NCBI GenBank assembly: GCA_963971535.1
Contig: OZ020598.1
Location: 95,173,315 to 95,237,314 of the forward strand
DNA from: Notolepis coatsorum
Taxonomy: Eukaryota; Chordata; Actinopteri; Aulopiformes; Paralepididae
Reading direction: 5' to 3'
Length of the DNA stretch: 64,000 nt
This document shows, one piece after another, positions 55,083 to 64,000 of the stretch. Both the position numbers and the translations under genes were made by a program. How positions within the stretch are numbered: position 1 is the stretch's first letter; each line of letters starts with the position of its first letter. The notes under the pieces are model-generated. The model saw nothing but the letters and a program-made list of their open reading frames with translations, searched no databases and was not told the DNA's origin.

Positions 55083-55565
55083 GTCTGCGTTCACACTACC
55101 CTTTTTGGTGCGGATCTAATTTGTAAACAAAGGACATACAGCCACTAGGCGTCTGTCACTCATTTGCTCTAGATTAGGTACTATATAAAGTTTGATCGCG
55201 TTCACACCAACAGCAAGGTTTGGTTGTTTGGTCCTCAATATAGTTCGGTTTGCGTTCACACCTGTACAAACCAAACTGACTATTGATCTAAAGGGACCAT
55301 GGTCCACTTAAAGTGGACCAAACAGGGTAGGTGTGAACACGCCCTCAGTGTTGTGTGTGGGTTGAACGAACACCCAGTCCTTTGTGAAAATTATATTTTG
55401 GGAAGGGGTGAACTTGGAGTTTTGAATAAAACTATGCAAAAAAAAAATTTCTGCACATGCGTTCGTTAGTGGTTAACATACCGTTGCAATCGTTCAGTAC
55501 ACAGCCGTACTGAACCGAAGGTCCAGTACTGAAATGGTTCAGTACGAATATGTGTACCGTTACAC

Positions 55566-55569
<4 letters not shown>

Positions 55570-55656
<87 letters not shown>
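55570..55656. repeat. (TA)n microsatellite
   Basis: About 43 TA dinucleotides at the hAT right end. Confidence 0.97.
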
Positions 55657-55659
<3 letters not shown>

Positions 55660-55876
55660 ATCTAGTCTAGAGGTCCAGAGAAGAGTCCTATACTACCACA
55701 GGAGGTGAAAACAACACTCGGACCAGGAGTGGCATGGGTGCAGGCAGGCCTCTTGCACCCTGGTTCTGTGATGGAGACTGGTGGTGAGGCGGGAACAGGA
55801 AGAGACTCGTGCATATATGGACATGGGGACCTGCTGACAGACAGGGGAGAGAAAGGCCCTGACTGTGGCTGTAACA

Positions 55877-56335
55877 CTCCCCTCTATTTATCTTTTCGTC
55901 TTCTTCTCTCTGCTATCCTCCTCACCTAGCATCTGCCCTTGGTGTCTAAATGTCCACTGAGGAGTCACAGGGTGATAAATGCTGTAACTACGTGACAAGG
56001 CTCTTATTACTGAGAGTCATTAGCTACTGATCATATTTCCCAAACACACTTACTGTGTGGCCGTGGGATCTGACAGACTGTAAACAAGCATATATATCAT
56101 GTATAAACAACGTACTGTAGGAACACTATGGGAACAGTGTTAGGTTGGGCACGTTTTGGAACTCTAGTGCCCCGTAACTAAGGCTGATGAGAGTCTCCGA
56201 TTTCACTGAGGTGTCAGATTCCTTTGGATCCAGTTAATATAATATAAATGATATAAATATGAATATACATTTCAATAAATCAGTTTTATTGAATTTATTG
56301 AATGATTCGTTTTTATTGAATCAGTTTGCATGTTT
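55877..56335. other. Unassigned spacer
   Basis: No recognisable motif. Confidence 0.4.
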
Positions 56336-56600
56336 AAGAAGAAGAAGATGATCCTTTATTAATCCCCTTGGGGATTATCATGAGGATCAGTATTTGTTTT
56401 AGTATTTATTTAGTTATTTTAGTATTTAATGGCTATAACCGAGACCTGAGTACTGTATTTTGTGCTTCCATGTCCCATGGAAAAATTGCAATAAACATGA
56501 CAAGACGAGACGAGACGAGACGAAACGAGACGAGACGAGACGCGATGAGATGAGATGAGATATATTCCTTTATTGATCCCCTTGGGGAAATTCAGGCATC
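56336..56600 (-). repeat. Two LINE 3'-end-like fragments and (GAGAC)n repeat
   Basis: CCTTTATTAATCCCCTTGGGG (56353) and CCTTTATTGATCCCCTTGGGG (56568) are inverse LINE 3' ends common in fish. A GAGAC/GAGAT pentamer tract at 56503-56560 would be the tail of the second. Confidence 0.6.
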
Positions 56601-56621
56601 ATAGCAGCATGGGGGAGGAGT

Positions 56622-57092
56622 TGTAACGTTCTGGGTTCTGGTCTTAGGAACCCCACTGTCATTCTGGAGTTATTTCCCCTGGTGGTTGGTATCTGCACTC
56701 ACTGTTGGTCACGCCCTTTTCCTGATGTGTCTCTCCTTGTTCTGTCACCACTGGTTGCTGTCACTGTGCTGTCATTTACCTGTCACTAATTGACGCATTG
56801 GAATGTTTGGGGTTTGACTATATATTCATTGTTGTTTCTCTCTGCCCTTGTCGAGGCTTCAGACCGTGTATCGTGTGGAAGGAGCTGGAGATATTGTTGA
56901 CCTTCTCGCTCTCGATTATTCTCATGTATCTACCTTGCTCTCAAGTTGACGCCCGGCATCTTTCCCTGGATTCTCTGTGCTCTGTGTTCTTACATTAAAA
57001 GGCACCACTAAGAAAGAGCAACCATTCTCCGACTCGTATTATTTCCTCCTCTACTGGACTCACAATTGCTTACCTGCACCGCAACCGTAACA
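56622..57092 (+). repeat. 5' LTR of Gypsy element 2
   Basis: Begins TGTAACGTTCTGGG and ends GCAACCGTAACA. It contains GACTATATATTC as a possible TATA element and ACATTAAAAGG near the end. Confidence 0.75.
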
Positions 57093-57451
57093 GAAGCCTC
57101 AACCATAATGAGCTCCATGGAGGAAATAAGAAACTAAATGATCGCACAGCGGGAACAGCTGAGAGCTGTGCTTGATTGCCAGTCGGCAGTCAACGTGGAA
57201 CTGGGTCGGCTAGGAGACCTGACCATATCTACCCGGGAGGCGGCGAATTTGGCCTTGGCGGCAGTCAACAACATCCGGTCCACCGCTGCCGAGTCGGGAG
57301 CAGCCAGGGGAGTCGCAGCTGGAACGCCGCCAGCCAGCGGGGGATGAGAGCTGGGACCTCCAGACAGGAGAGAGGAGATCCGCGAGCCAAGGCTGCCACC
57401 TCCGGACCGGTATGGAGGATCTTCAGAAGGATGTCGTGAGTTTGTCACTCA

Positions 57452-58801
57452 GGGCTAGATCCACAAAGAATGGATTGCACGGAGCAAGTTGCACCCTTAC
57501 TTAAAATTCATTATGAATTGAAAATGGGGGACCCTAATGTAAACAAGACAAAAGTCTTTCTCTGGTCTGCATCCCCTTAACAATTGTGTGTATTGAGCCG
57601 TACTGTATTGTACCCATTCTGCAATCTGTTAATACAATTTTCATTCAATCAATCACTGTGCAGATTGATTGATTGATTGAATGAAAATGTTATTAACAGA
57701 TTGCAGAATTGGTACAATACAGTATGGCTCAATACACACAATTGTTAACACTTTGACTGCCCAAGTTTAATTCCTTATTAGTCCCTTGAATGCCCAAGGC
57801 CACTTCAATGTTAACGTTAATATCGCCTAATCTATGTTTTAAATTATGTGTCTAATCTGCCCGTCGCATTATCAATGACCTATTTCCAGTCAACATTGTC
57901 GAAGCAGATTGTTTTTTTATCGGTTCATTTCCGTTTCATAGCATTTAGAAAAACCCTCGTTTTCACGGAGAAAAAAGAGGTTTCCATGATAAGCGCCTTT
58001 TACTGGAATATTCTAGAACGTTGTCATTGTTCGGCCTATTTATTAATCGTTTTCAAATAAACGCTAGATTATCGATAGTATATGTGTACGCATGCACGCT
58101 CGTGGTGCGCGCTGAAAATCGCTTCTCCTATTTCTTGACGGCGCGCATAGTCAAACAGCCATATCACATAATCACATAAAAGCTTATATATCCGTGAAAA
58201 CGGGTCTGATTATCCTTAGACTTGTAACATAGATTCCTTACCTGAGATCAGATGGTATCCAAATGGATTATTCCAATTCCTGATCGCCATTCGAAAAAAT
58301 CAATCTTTTTATTGATTCACAGTGTATACAGTAAAACACATATTCCCCGCTGCTCCGAGAGTCCAGCATGAAGCTGGTAGATGCCGGCTGCATGAGTGAG
58401 AAGTAAAATGTGGAGTGCAGGTATTTTTTTCTCATTCATTTTCATTGAGTTCAATCCAAAAGGGTGAATTACCACCTGGGAGACAATAGGGGGCGCTTTT
58501 TTCACATCTGAGCGCCTGAGGTAGCTGAATTTCCAACGGTAGACACGGTTGATGAAATATGATTTCAGATCAGTAAAAAAATATATATATAGAAAATACG
58601 AGAATTCTCGTGAGTGGGCATTCAACCCGCGGGGGGTAAACCCGAGAAATCTCGGGCGTGGCATGCAAAGTGTTAAGGGAATGCAGACCAGAGAAAGACT
58701 TTCGTCTTGTTTACATCAGGGTCCCCCATTTTCAATTCATAATGAATTTTAAGTAAGGGTGCAACTTGCTCCGTGCAATCCATTCTTTGTGGATCTAGCC
58801 C
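57452..58801. mobile_element. Palindromic MITE (3-bp TSD TCA) made of head-to-head LINE 3' ends
   Basis: The ends GGGCTAGATCC and GGATCTAGCCC are inverse, and TCA lies on both sides (57449-57451, 58802-58804); the 3-bp TSD suggests a PIF/Harbinger-type MITE. Apart from a piggyBac-like insertion it is a ~420-bp near-perfect palindrome: left arm 57452-57655, spacer ~9 bp, right arm from 57662. Each arm carries the LINE 3' end tail. It interrupts gag of Gypsy 2 exactly between EFVTQ and the following residues. Confidence 0.82.
57749..58672. mobile_element. piggyBac-like non-autonomous element, TTAA TSD
   Basis: TTAA flanks both sides (57745-57748 and 58673-58676), splitting the LINE-end block CAATTGTTAAGGG. 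The termini CACTTTGACTGCC and GGCATGCAAAGTG are imperfect inverses. 924 bp, no transposase. It contains an inner inverted CCCGAGAAATCTCGGG. Confidence 0.85.
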
Positions 58802-59440
58802 TCAGTGTTCTCTCATCTTTCAGCTACAACCCCGCACTTTCCCCACACATGTGTCTCGGGTAGCTTATATAATCACCTTGCTCACTGGCCGGGCCCTTTC
58901 CTGGGCTACTGCCGAATGTGGGAATGCATCGCAGATCTGCAACAGTGTGGATGCCTTCACCCGGGAGTTGCGTCATGAATTTGACACCTCCCGGGTGATT
59001 TCCATTTATGAGGGCGGCAGTTGACTCTTGTCCTGCCGGCAGGGCATTCACACTGTTGCGGATTATGCAATTGATTTTCGCATTGTGGCTCGGGAGGCGG
59101 TCTGGCCGGAGATTCCTTGCTGCGTACTGTTTGCACAGGGGCTCTCAGTGCGCATGCGGGATGAGCTGTCCACCCTTGAGCTACCCGAGTGCTGGGACTT
59201 CCTCATCAACCTGGCAATAAAGATCGATAATAGACATCGGGAGAGGGAGCGCGAGAGATGAGCCTCATCTCAAGGTCTCTTCCGTCCCTCTTCCGGTGTC
59301 GAACCTTCGCACATAAGAGAGAGCCTGAGTGACGAACCGATGCAACTGGGTGCCCTCAGCCTCTCCGAGGCAGAGAGGCTGAGGCACATTGAAGAGTAAC
59401 GCTGTTTCCGCTGCGGCCGCACGGGGCATCGGTTTTCCAG

Positions 59441-60570
59441 TTGTCAGGGATATTTGGGAAACGGGGGGCCCCACTAAACTCAGGGGGAGTTATGGCAGGT
59501 GGGCATTCGTCCCCGGTTACTGATGACAATCGCACTTTTTTGAACATTACTATTGGGTGGGGGGATGTGATTGTGACTAACAAGGCTTTGGTGGATTCTG
59601 GGGCGGCGGGCAACTTAATCCATGAGGGGTTAGCACTTGAGTGGGGGGTCCCGTTGGAAGACCTAGAGGTGCCTATCCCGGTTCACTCTTTGGATGGTCA
59701 ACCTCTGGGCTGTGGAGTCATTACCCAGCGCACCAAGCAGCTACGGGTGCAGGTGGCGGGCAATGGGCGGGAATTATTTTTGTTGTTGTTGTTATGTCTC
59801 CCTGTTCCACGATTGTGCTAGGTCACCCCTGGCTTGCTGTCCATAACCCATGTATTAATTGGGCTACGGGTGAACTCTCCATGGGAAGCGGCGTCAAGGC
59901 TGACGCTGGCGAGAGTTCACCCGCCCCTCCCCCTCCTCTTGTGTCTCTCTCCAGGATGACGGTGAACATTGCAGACTCCGTCTTATCTCCCAACCCCGAT
60001 TTGGAAGGAGTACCTGCGGTCTATTTTGACCTGGCGGACGTTTTTTGTAAGACGTGTGCTAACGCACTACCGCCTCATAGACCTTACGACTGTCCCATTA
60101 ATCTTCTGCCTGGTACCTCTCCACCCCGTGGGCGGATGTCTTCTCTCTCTCGTCCCGAGACTGTGTCCATGAACACTTATATTCGAGAGGCACTGTCCGC
60201 GGGGGATATTCGACCGGCCACATCCCCTGCAGGCGCTGGCTTCTATTTTGTTGCTAAAAAGGATGGGGGTCAGCGGCCGTGCATAGATTATAGGGGATTG
60301 AACGATGTTTCCATCAAGAACCGATACCCTTTACCTCTCATGGACACCGCCTTTGAGTGCTTACAGGGGGCGCAGGTCTTTTCTAAACTTGACTTACGTA
60401 ATGCATACAATTTGGTCAGGATTAGAGAGGGAGACGAGTGGAAGACTGCATTTAATACTCCTAATGGGCATTATGAGTATTTAGTCATGCCTTTTGGTTT
60501 AGCTAATGCTCCGGCAGTTTTCCAAGCCCTGGTCAACGACATGCTGCAGGATTTAATTGGGGTGTAAGTA
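59441..60570 (+). pseudogene. Gypsy 2 protease and N-terminal reverse transcriptase
   Basis: Protease: [20 protein letters not shown] (active-site DSGA, about 59583). RT after one frame change: [64 protein letters not shown]. The frame stops at a TAA (60568-60570) just before FVYLDD, the catalytic motif, which is then cut by a LINE insertion at about 60590. Confidence 0.88.
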
Positions 60571-60589
60571 TTTGTGTACTTAGATGACA

Positions 60590-61092
60590 ACTCCGACTTC
60601 CTCACCATCCCCCGCACCAGGCGTTCCACACTGGGATACCGAGCTTTCGCTGTAGCTGCCCCCAGACTGTGGAACTCCCTCCCCCCCCCCCATCCGAGGC
60701 TCTGACACCATCAACATCTTCAAAACCAAGCTAAAAACCCACCTGTTCACACTTGCCTTCACGCAACACGGCCCCGCTCCCAAGTAGCCCACCCCTGACT
60801 CTTTTAAGCCACAGATTCCGTTATTTTGTTTTGTTGTTTGTTTGTTTTGTTTGTTAATTTCAACCACTTCATCCAATTGGACAGCACCTTGCTTCCTTTT
60901 TTTATCTCTTTTATCTTATTTGTTTTTTCCTGTTGTTACTATACACATATATTCATTGTTTTTTATTTTTTATCTTTTATTTTTTTCAACATTTTTATTT
61001 TTCCATCCTTTCCTTGTACAGTGTCCTTGAGTCTGAGAAAGGTGCTTCTCTCTTAAAATCCAATCTATTATTATTATTATTATTATTATTCA
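60590..61092 (+). mobile_element. CR1/Rex1-type LINE 3' end inside Gypsy 2
   Basis: C-terminal RT sequence SDFLTIPRTRRSTLGYRAFA and APRLWNSLP, then FKTKLKTHLFTLAF, ends at TAG about 60786. A T-rich 3' UTR leads to an (ATT)n tail at 61069-61091. It is inserted directly after the YLDD codons of the Gypsy RT. Confidence 0.82.
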
Positions 61093-62297
61093 AATTTTTT
61101 CTCGCGATATGGTGCAACACCAACTGCACGTTCGTGAGGTGCTTCAACGTCTCCTTAACACTTTACCGGCCACTTGGATGCGTCTAATATCACTCTAGAC
61201 GGCCAGCATATCAAAACAGACTTGCATAGTTTGTGAGGCTGTTTGTAGAGCTAAATCTATACTTTATAGTATTGCTATCTATCCATTCTCATTGTCAATT
61301 GAGACCATAAACCGTCCCTTCAAAATGGCTTAAAGAAATAATTGTCGTTTCTGATTATTGATTACCAATAACCATGTTTGCCTCAGTAGCCCATTCATTG
61401 ATCGGCTGGTTGAGTATGATAACAACTCAGCGTGTAATTTACGTGAAAAAGATCTTACCGTGCGCCGGTTGGATCCCCCAGAGCATTTCCCAGTTATCGA
61501 TCGCCATCTGGTAGATCGATATGTCCATTGGCTGATGATAAATTCCTTTACTGCATAGTGAAATCCGCGTCCCAAAACGTATTCCGTGCAACAGGCTATA
61601 GGGATCGCTTCAGGTTAGTAGAAAACTACATTGGAAATCCAGAAAAAACAAGACAACTTCTGCCACAGGGAACACTGCATTATCGACATAGCGCCCCTAA
61701 GAGGATCTGGCCGGTAATGCACTTTTTCGAATTCAAATAGTAGGGTACATCTGCAGTGCCGCTCGGCGACCTTGAATAGGTTATTAAAATGGAATAAAAG
61801 CCAAAACAAGCTTCCCACGGACATGTCCGTGGTCGGTCCACAACCGTTGGATTCGAAACACGGATATATACGTCTTTGGCCGCCATTGTGTTAAGCATCA
61901 ACTATTTGTTAAGGCAGAGAAGTGTGTGTTTCACACTGACACCGTGTGTTTCCTGGGCTTTGTGTTGACGAAGGGTGATCTTCGCATGGATCCAGCCAAG
62001 GTGAGTGCAGTCTTGGACTGGCCACGCCCTTCGTTGCTCAAAGAATTACAACGGTTTTTGGGCTTCGCAAATTTCTACAGGCGTTTTATTCTCAATTTCA
62101 GCGCCTTAGTCAAGCCTCTGACAGCTCTCACTAAGGCCTCTCTCCCTGGCTTTGAATGGTCGCCGCGGGCAGAGTCGTCCTTCTGCGACCCTAAACGTCG
62201 GTTTACCTCCGCCCCTGTATTAATCCGCCACGATTCGGAGGCTCAGTCTATTGTGGAGGTGGATGCCTCTGACAACGCGGTGGGGGGGGTGATCTCT
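61093..62297 (+). pseudogene. Gypsy 2 C-terminal RT and RNase H start, interrupted
   Basis: From 61102 IFSRDMVQHQLHVREVLQRL reads to TTAA at 61155. After the piggyBac-like insertion it continues in frame with [10 protein letters not shown] (61895), VCFLGFVLTKGDLRMDP, FLGFANFYRRFI and the RNase H start VEVDASDNAVGGVISQ (62259-62300). The coding sequence on the two sides joins exactly at TTAA. Confidence 0.88.
61159..61890. mobile_element. piggyBac-like non-autonomous element, TTAA TSD
   Basis: TTAA flanks both ends (61155-61158, 61891-61894), inside the Gypsy RT. The termini are CACTTTACCGGCCA and TGGCCGCCATTGTG (partly inverse). An inner part (61345-61735) recurs at 20585-20990. 732 bp, no transposase. 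Confidence 0.82.
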
Positions 62298-62615
62298 CAG
62301 ATATGTTTAAATAATATATGCTTCTTAGCAGACTTCTTAGCTTAACATCCCAGGGAACTAATGGGATAACTGGGGATGTTGTTTGCTCCTGGCAAGAGTC
62401 TCAAAGTCTGGGGTGATGGTAGACAAAGCAACTCTGAGGTCATGCTCAATGTCCAATCTGTTTCTCTGCTTTGTCTTCAGCTGGACCAGAGCTGAGAAGC
62501 CACTTTCACAAAGATAGGCAGTGAAAATAAATTCAAAAAAATTAAAATTAAATATTATTTTTTTGTACACACACATCCACTCAAAATGGCCCCGCGACTA
62601 ACTTTTTTAAACACT
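62298..62615 (-). mobile_element. hAT fragment with transposase C-terminus
   Basis: The ends start CAG on both strands (CAGATATGTTTAAA; inverse CAGTGTTTAAAAAAG). The minus frame at about 62540-62361 reads YLCESGFSALVQLKTKQRNR then LDIEHDLRVALSTITPDFE, the C-terminal dimerisation region of hAT (ZBED5-like/Charlie) transposases. It sits in the RNase H part of Gypsy 2. No clear 8-bp TSD. Confidence 0.72.
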
Positions 62616-62721
62616 GGATTAAAGGACGGGAAAGTGCATCCCTGCGCTTTTTTTCCCGCGCCGGCTGTCTCCGGCCGAGCGCAACTACGACGTGGGTAAT
62701 CGGGAGTTGTTGGCAATTAAC
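62616..62721 (+). pseudogene. Gypsy 2 RNase H, middle segment
   Basis: [20 protein letters not shown] then VGNRELLAI, the conserved RNase H region, lies between the hAT and LINE insertions. Confidence 0.85.
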
Positions 62722-63156
62722 CCCTCCCACCCACTATACACAGACTTGGCTGACAGGAGGAGCATGTTCAGTGCTAGGCTCACACTACCCAAATGCAGCA
62801 CTGAACGTCACAGGAAGTCCTTCATTCCAACAGCCATCAGACTATACAATGCATCACTGTGCCTCACTGCATCACTGAGCACAGGGTGGCAGTTACCATC
62901 TTCCTGGACTTCGTTTGAAACAGCACTGTGCAATATTACACCTACTGTAGACCTCAGTATATTTTTACTGTATTTATCTACTGTATATTTTATTCTATTT
63001 TTATTCTATTTTACTCTACTCTTATCCTAGGCAACTTGATTTGATTCGTTTTATTATTCTAATTCGTGACCTGTTCTGTCTAAATGTTTAAATGTTGAGC
63101 GATTTGCAGTGTCAAATTTCCCATAATAAAAGTATTTCTATTCTATTCTATTCTAA
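62722..63156 (+). mobile_element. LINE 3' end with (TTCTA)n tail inside Gypsy 2
   Basis: [20 protein letters not shown] then [15 protein letters not shown] is an L2/CR1-type RT C-terminus, followed by a T-rich 3' UTR and the pentamer tail TTCTATTCTATTCTA. Gypsy coding resumes at once with LALEEWRHWLEG. Confidence 0.8.
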
Positions 63157-64000
63157 GTTGGCACTGGAGGAATGGAGACATTGGTTAGAGGGGGCGGGAG
63201 GAGAAGCCCCACCCTATTATTCCACTGGCCCTTATTTTGGCACCCGTGTCATGGGGCATAGATAGGGTGGTAAGATCGGCTCTGGCACGGGAGCCTGATT
63301 CTGGTGGGGGTCCTCCGGGGCGGATGTATGTGCCCAAGGCTGCACGCTCGTGAATGCTGCAGTGGGCACATACCTCTTCACTCACCAGCCACCCTGGGTC
63401 CGCCAGGACCCTGGAGTTTATCCGTAGGAGGTTCTGGTGGCCTACAGAGGTGGGGCATAGGCGTTCCTTCGTGGCGGCCTGTCCGGTGTGCGCGCGTAGT
63501 AAGACCTCTCGCCGTGCACCAGCGGGTCTCCTCAGACCGCTTCCTATTCCTAAACGACCCTGGTCCCACATATCCCTGGATTTTATTTCTGGCCTTCCCC
63601 TGTCAGATGGGTTCACTGCCATCTTGGTGGTAGTGGATCGCTTTTCCAAGGCGATCGCTTTTCCCCTCCCCAAACTTCCCTCGGCTCGAGAGACTGCTGA
63701 CCTGGTGGTGCAGCACGTCTTTCGGGTCCACGGGTTGCCAGTGGATATCCGCCCAGGCCAACCTCCTACTCCAAGTTGCCGGACACCCGGCAACGTAACA
63801 CCTCAGTTCGCCTCCAGGTTCTGGAAGGCATTTGCCTCCAGCCTCGGCGCCTCCGTCAGCCTGTCGTCTGGGTTTCACGCGCAGTCAAACACGCAGACGG
63901 AGAGCGTCAACTAGAATCTGGAGGGCGTCCTGAGGTGTTACGTTGCCGGGTGTCCGGCAACTTGGAGTAGGAGGTTGGCCTGGGCGGAGTACGCGCATAA
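63157..64000 (+). pseudogene. Gypsy 2 RNase H end and integrase
   Basis: LALEEWRHWLEG is followed by a broken linker. The integrase is open from about 63354: [28 protein letters not shown] (zinc-binding region), [14 protein letters not shown] (first catalytic Asp), [29 protein letters not shown] 59-bp inverted copy of downstream sequence replaces the region that normally carries the second catalytic Asp; then [24 protein letters not shown] and a stop (63912-63914). It cannot be active. Confidence 0.88.
63748..63988. repeat. Perfect 59-bp inverted duplication in the integrase
   Basis: 63748-63806 is the exact reverse complement of 63930-63988, with 123 bp between. The right copy is in its expected place in the integrase (the [17 protein letters not shown] region); the left is foreign to its place. 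The inserted reading remains open. Confidence 0.95.

Larger units (their letters stand above)
54288..55345. mobile_element. Non-autonomous DNA element with AGGGCGTGTTCACACCT termini
   Basis: The 17-bp ends are perfect inverses (AGGGCGTGTTCACACCT at 54288; the inverse ends at 55345). The subterminal part carries GGACCAAA/TTTGGTCC blocks. It encloses the hAT element at 54357-55082. No TSD could be assigned. Confidence 0.8.
53055..55569. mobile_element. hAT-like element, 2.5 kb, with nested insertions
   Basis: The termini AGGGGTGTAACGGTACAC and GTGTACCGTTACACCCCT are inverse. Subterminal GGTTTGGTACATACC and GGTTCAGTACG sequences fit a common fish hAT family. It lies in a TA-rich target, which makes the TSD ambiguous. 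No transposase frame is recognisable; the interior holds a SINE and two further inverted-repeat elements. Confidence 0.8.
52739..55876 (-). mobile_element. Probable solo LTR (Gypsy-like), split by a hAT element
   Basis: On the minus strand it begins TGTTACAGCCACAGTC and ends ACCCCACATAACA (TG...CA), with TTCTGCTCTTGG before the end as in other LTRs here and ATTAAAAC as a possible poly(A) signal. Flanks CTACC and CTCCC match 4 of 5. Removing the insertion at 53055-55569 leaves about 620 bp, a normal LTR size. Confidence 0.6.
57108..59455 (+). pseudogene. Gypsy 2 Gag, broken
   Basis: The first ATG (57108) meets a stop after nine codons. From 57138 the Gag N-terminus is open (LGDLTISTREAANLALAAVN), then shifts frame to REEIREPRLPPPDRYGG and EFVTQ at 57450, where the MITE enters. 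After 58802 the frame resumes with SLIFQLQPRTFPTHVSRVAY and LLTGRALSWATAEC. It then breaks, resumes at 59028 (GIHTVADYAIDFRIVAREAV), and ends with a zinc knuckle, CFRCGRTGHRFSSC (about 59402-59443). It is the counterpart of the Gypsy 1 Gag. Confidence 0.85.
56622..64000 (+). mobile_element. Gypsy (Ty3-type) LTR retrotransposon 2, dead and multiply interrupted
   Basis: The 5' LTR is at 56622-57092, followed by gag, protease, RT, RNase H and integrase in standard Ty3/Gypsy order, to the window edge; the 3' LTR is not seen. Later insertions: an inverted-repeat MITE (57452-58801), a LINE (about 60590-61092), a piggyBac-like element (61159-61890), a hAT fragment (62298-62615) and a LINE (about 62722-63156). 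Stops and shifts also occur between insertions. It is a different family from Gypsy 1. Confidence 0.92.

Overview
The window looks like repeat-dense intergenic DNA from a ray-finned (teleost) fish. No host protein-coding gene, rRNA gene or intact tRNA gene could be supported. The teleost assignment is inferred from the repeat mix: L2, L1/Tx1-type, RTE/Rex3-like, CR1/Jockey-type and Penelope-like retroelements; tRNA-derived SINEs; Gypsy LTR elements; hAT, piggyBac-like and ISL2EU/Harbinger DNA transposons; very long (CA)n/(GT)n tracts and minisatellites. I could not run a database search, so family names rest on recognisable protein motifs, terminal repeats and target-site duplications (TSDs) read by eye.

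Layout. 1-0.63 kb: 18-bp minisatellite. 1-3.3 kb: L2 LINE. 3.36-8.4 kb: two related inverted-repeat DNA elements of unassigned superfamily; the larger holds a LINE 3' end, which is split by an ISL2EU transposon, which itself carries a SINE. 9.87-15.86 kb: a minus-strand L1 with a 15-bp TSD and an uninterrupted 1274-codon ORF2. 17-23.2 kb: a dead CR1/Jockey-type LINE, scattered copies of its 3' end, other transposon relics and a ~775-bp foldback structure containing a tRNA-Glu-like sequence. 23.8-25.4 kb: solo LTR with 5-bp TSD. 25.6-28.7 kb: hAT elements. 28.7-31.9 kb: Gypsy element 1 with gag and pol, truncated after RT. 33.4-34.4 and 42.2-48.7 kb: two arrays of one 43-bp minisatellite in opposite orientation, apparently both grown inside copies of a SINE. 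Between them lie a second copy of the 3.6-8.4 kb element, a solo LTR, a Penelope fragment, L2 copies and a 200-N gap flanked by a 199-bp duplication. 49-56.6 kb: microsatellites, RTE-like and L2 3' ends, SINEs, and a second solo LTR split by a stack of hAT elements. 56.6-64 kb: Gypsy element 2, running off the window edge and interrupted by at least six later events.

The elements do not work together as a system. The biology here is layered insertion and decay. Only the L1 ORF2 reads as possibly functional. The most notable observations are: the intact L1 ORF2 with TSD; a perfect 59-bp inverted duplication that replaced part of the Gypsy 2 integrase; palindromic elements built from LINE 3' ends; the opposed 43-bp minisatellites with a ~1.8-kb higher-order repeat; and the assembly gap that looks like an artefact. 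I found no evidence for an undescribed functional system such as a novel enzyme cassette.
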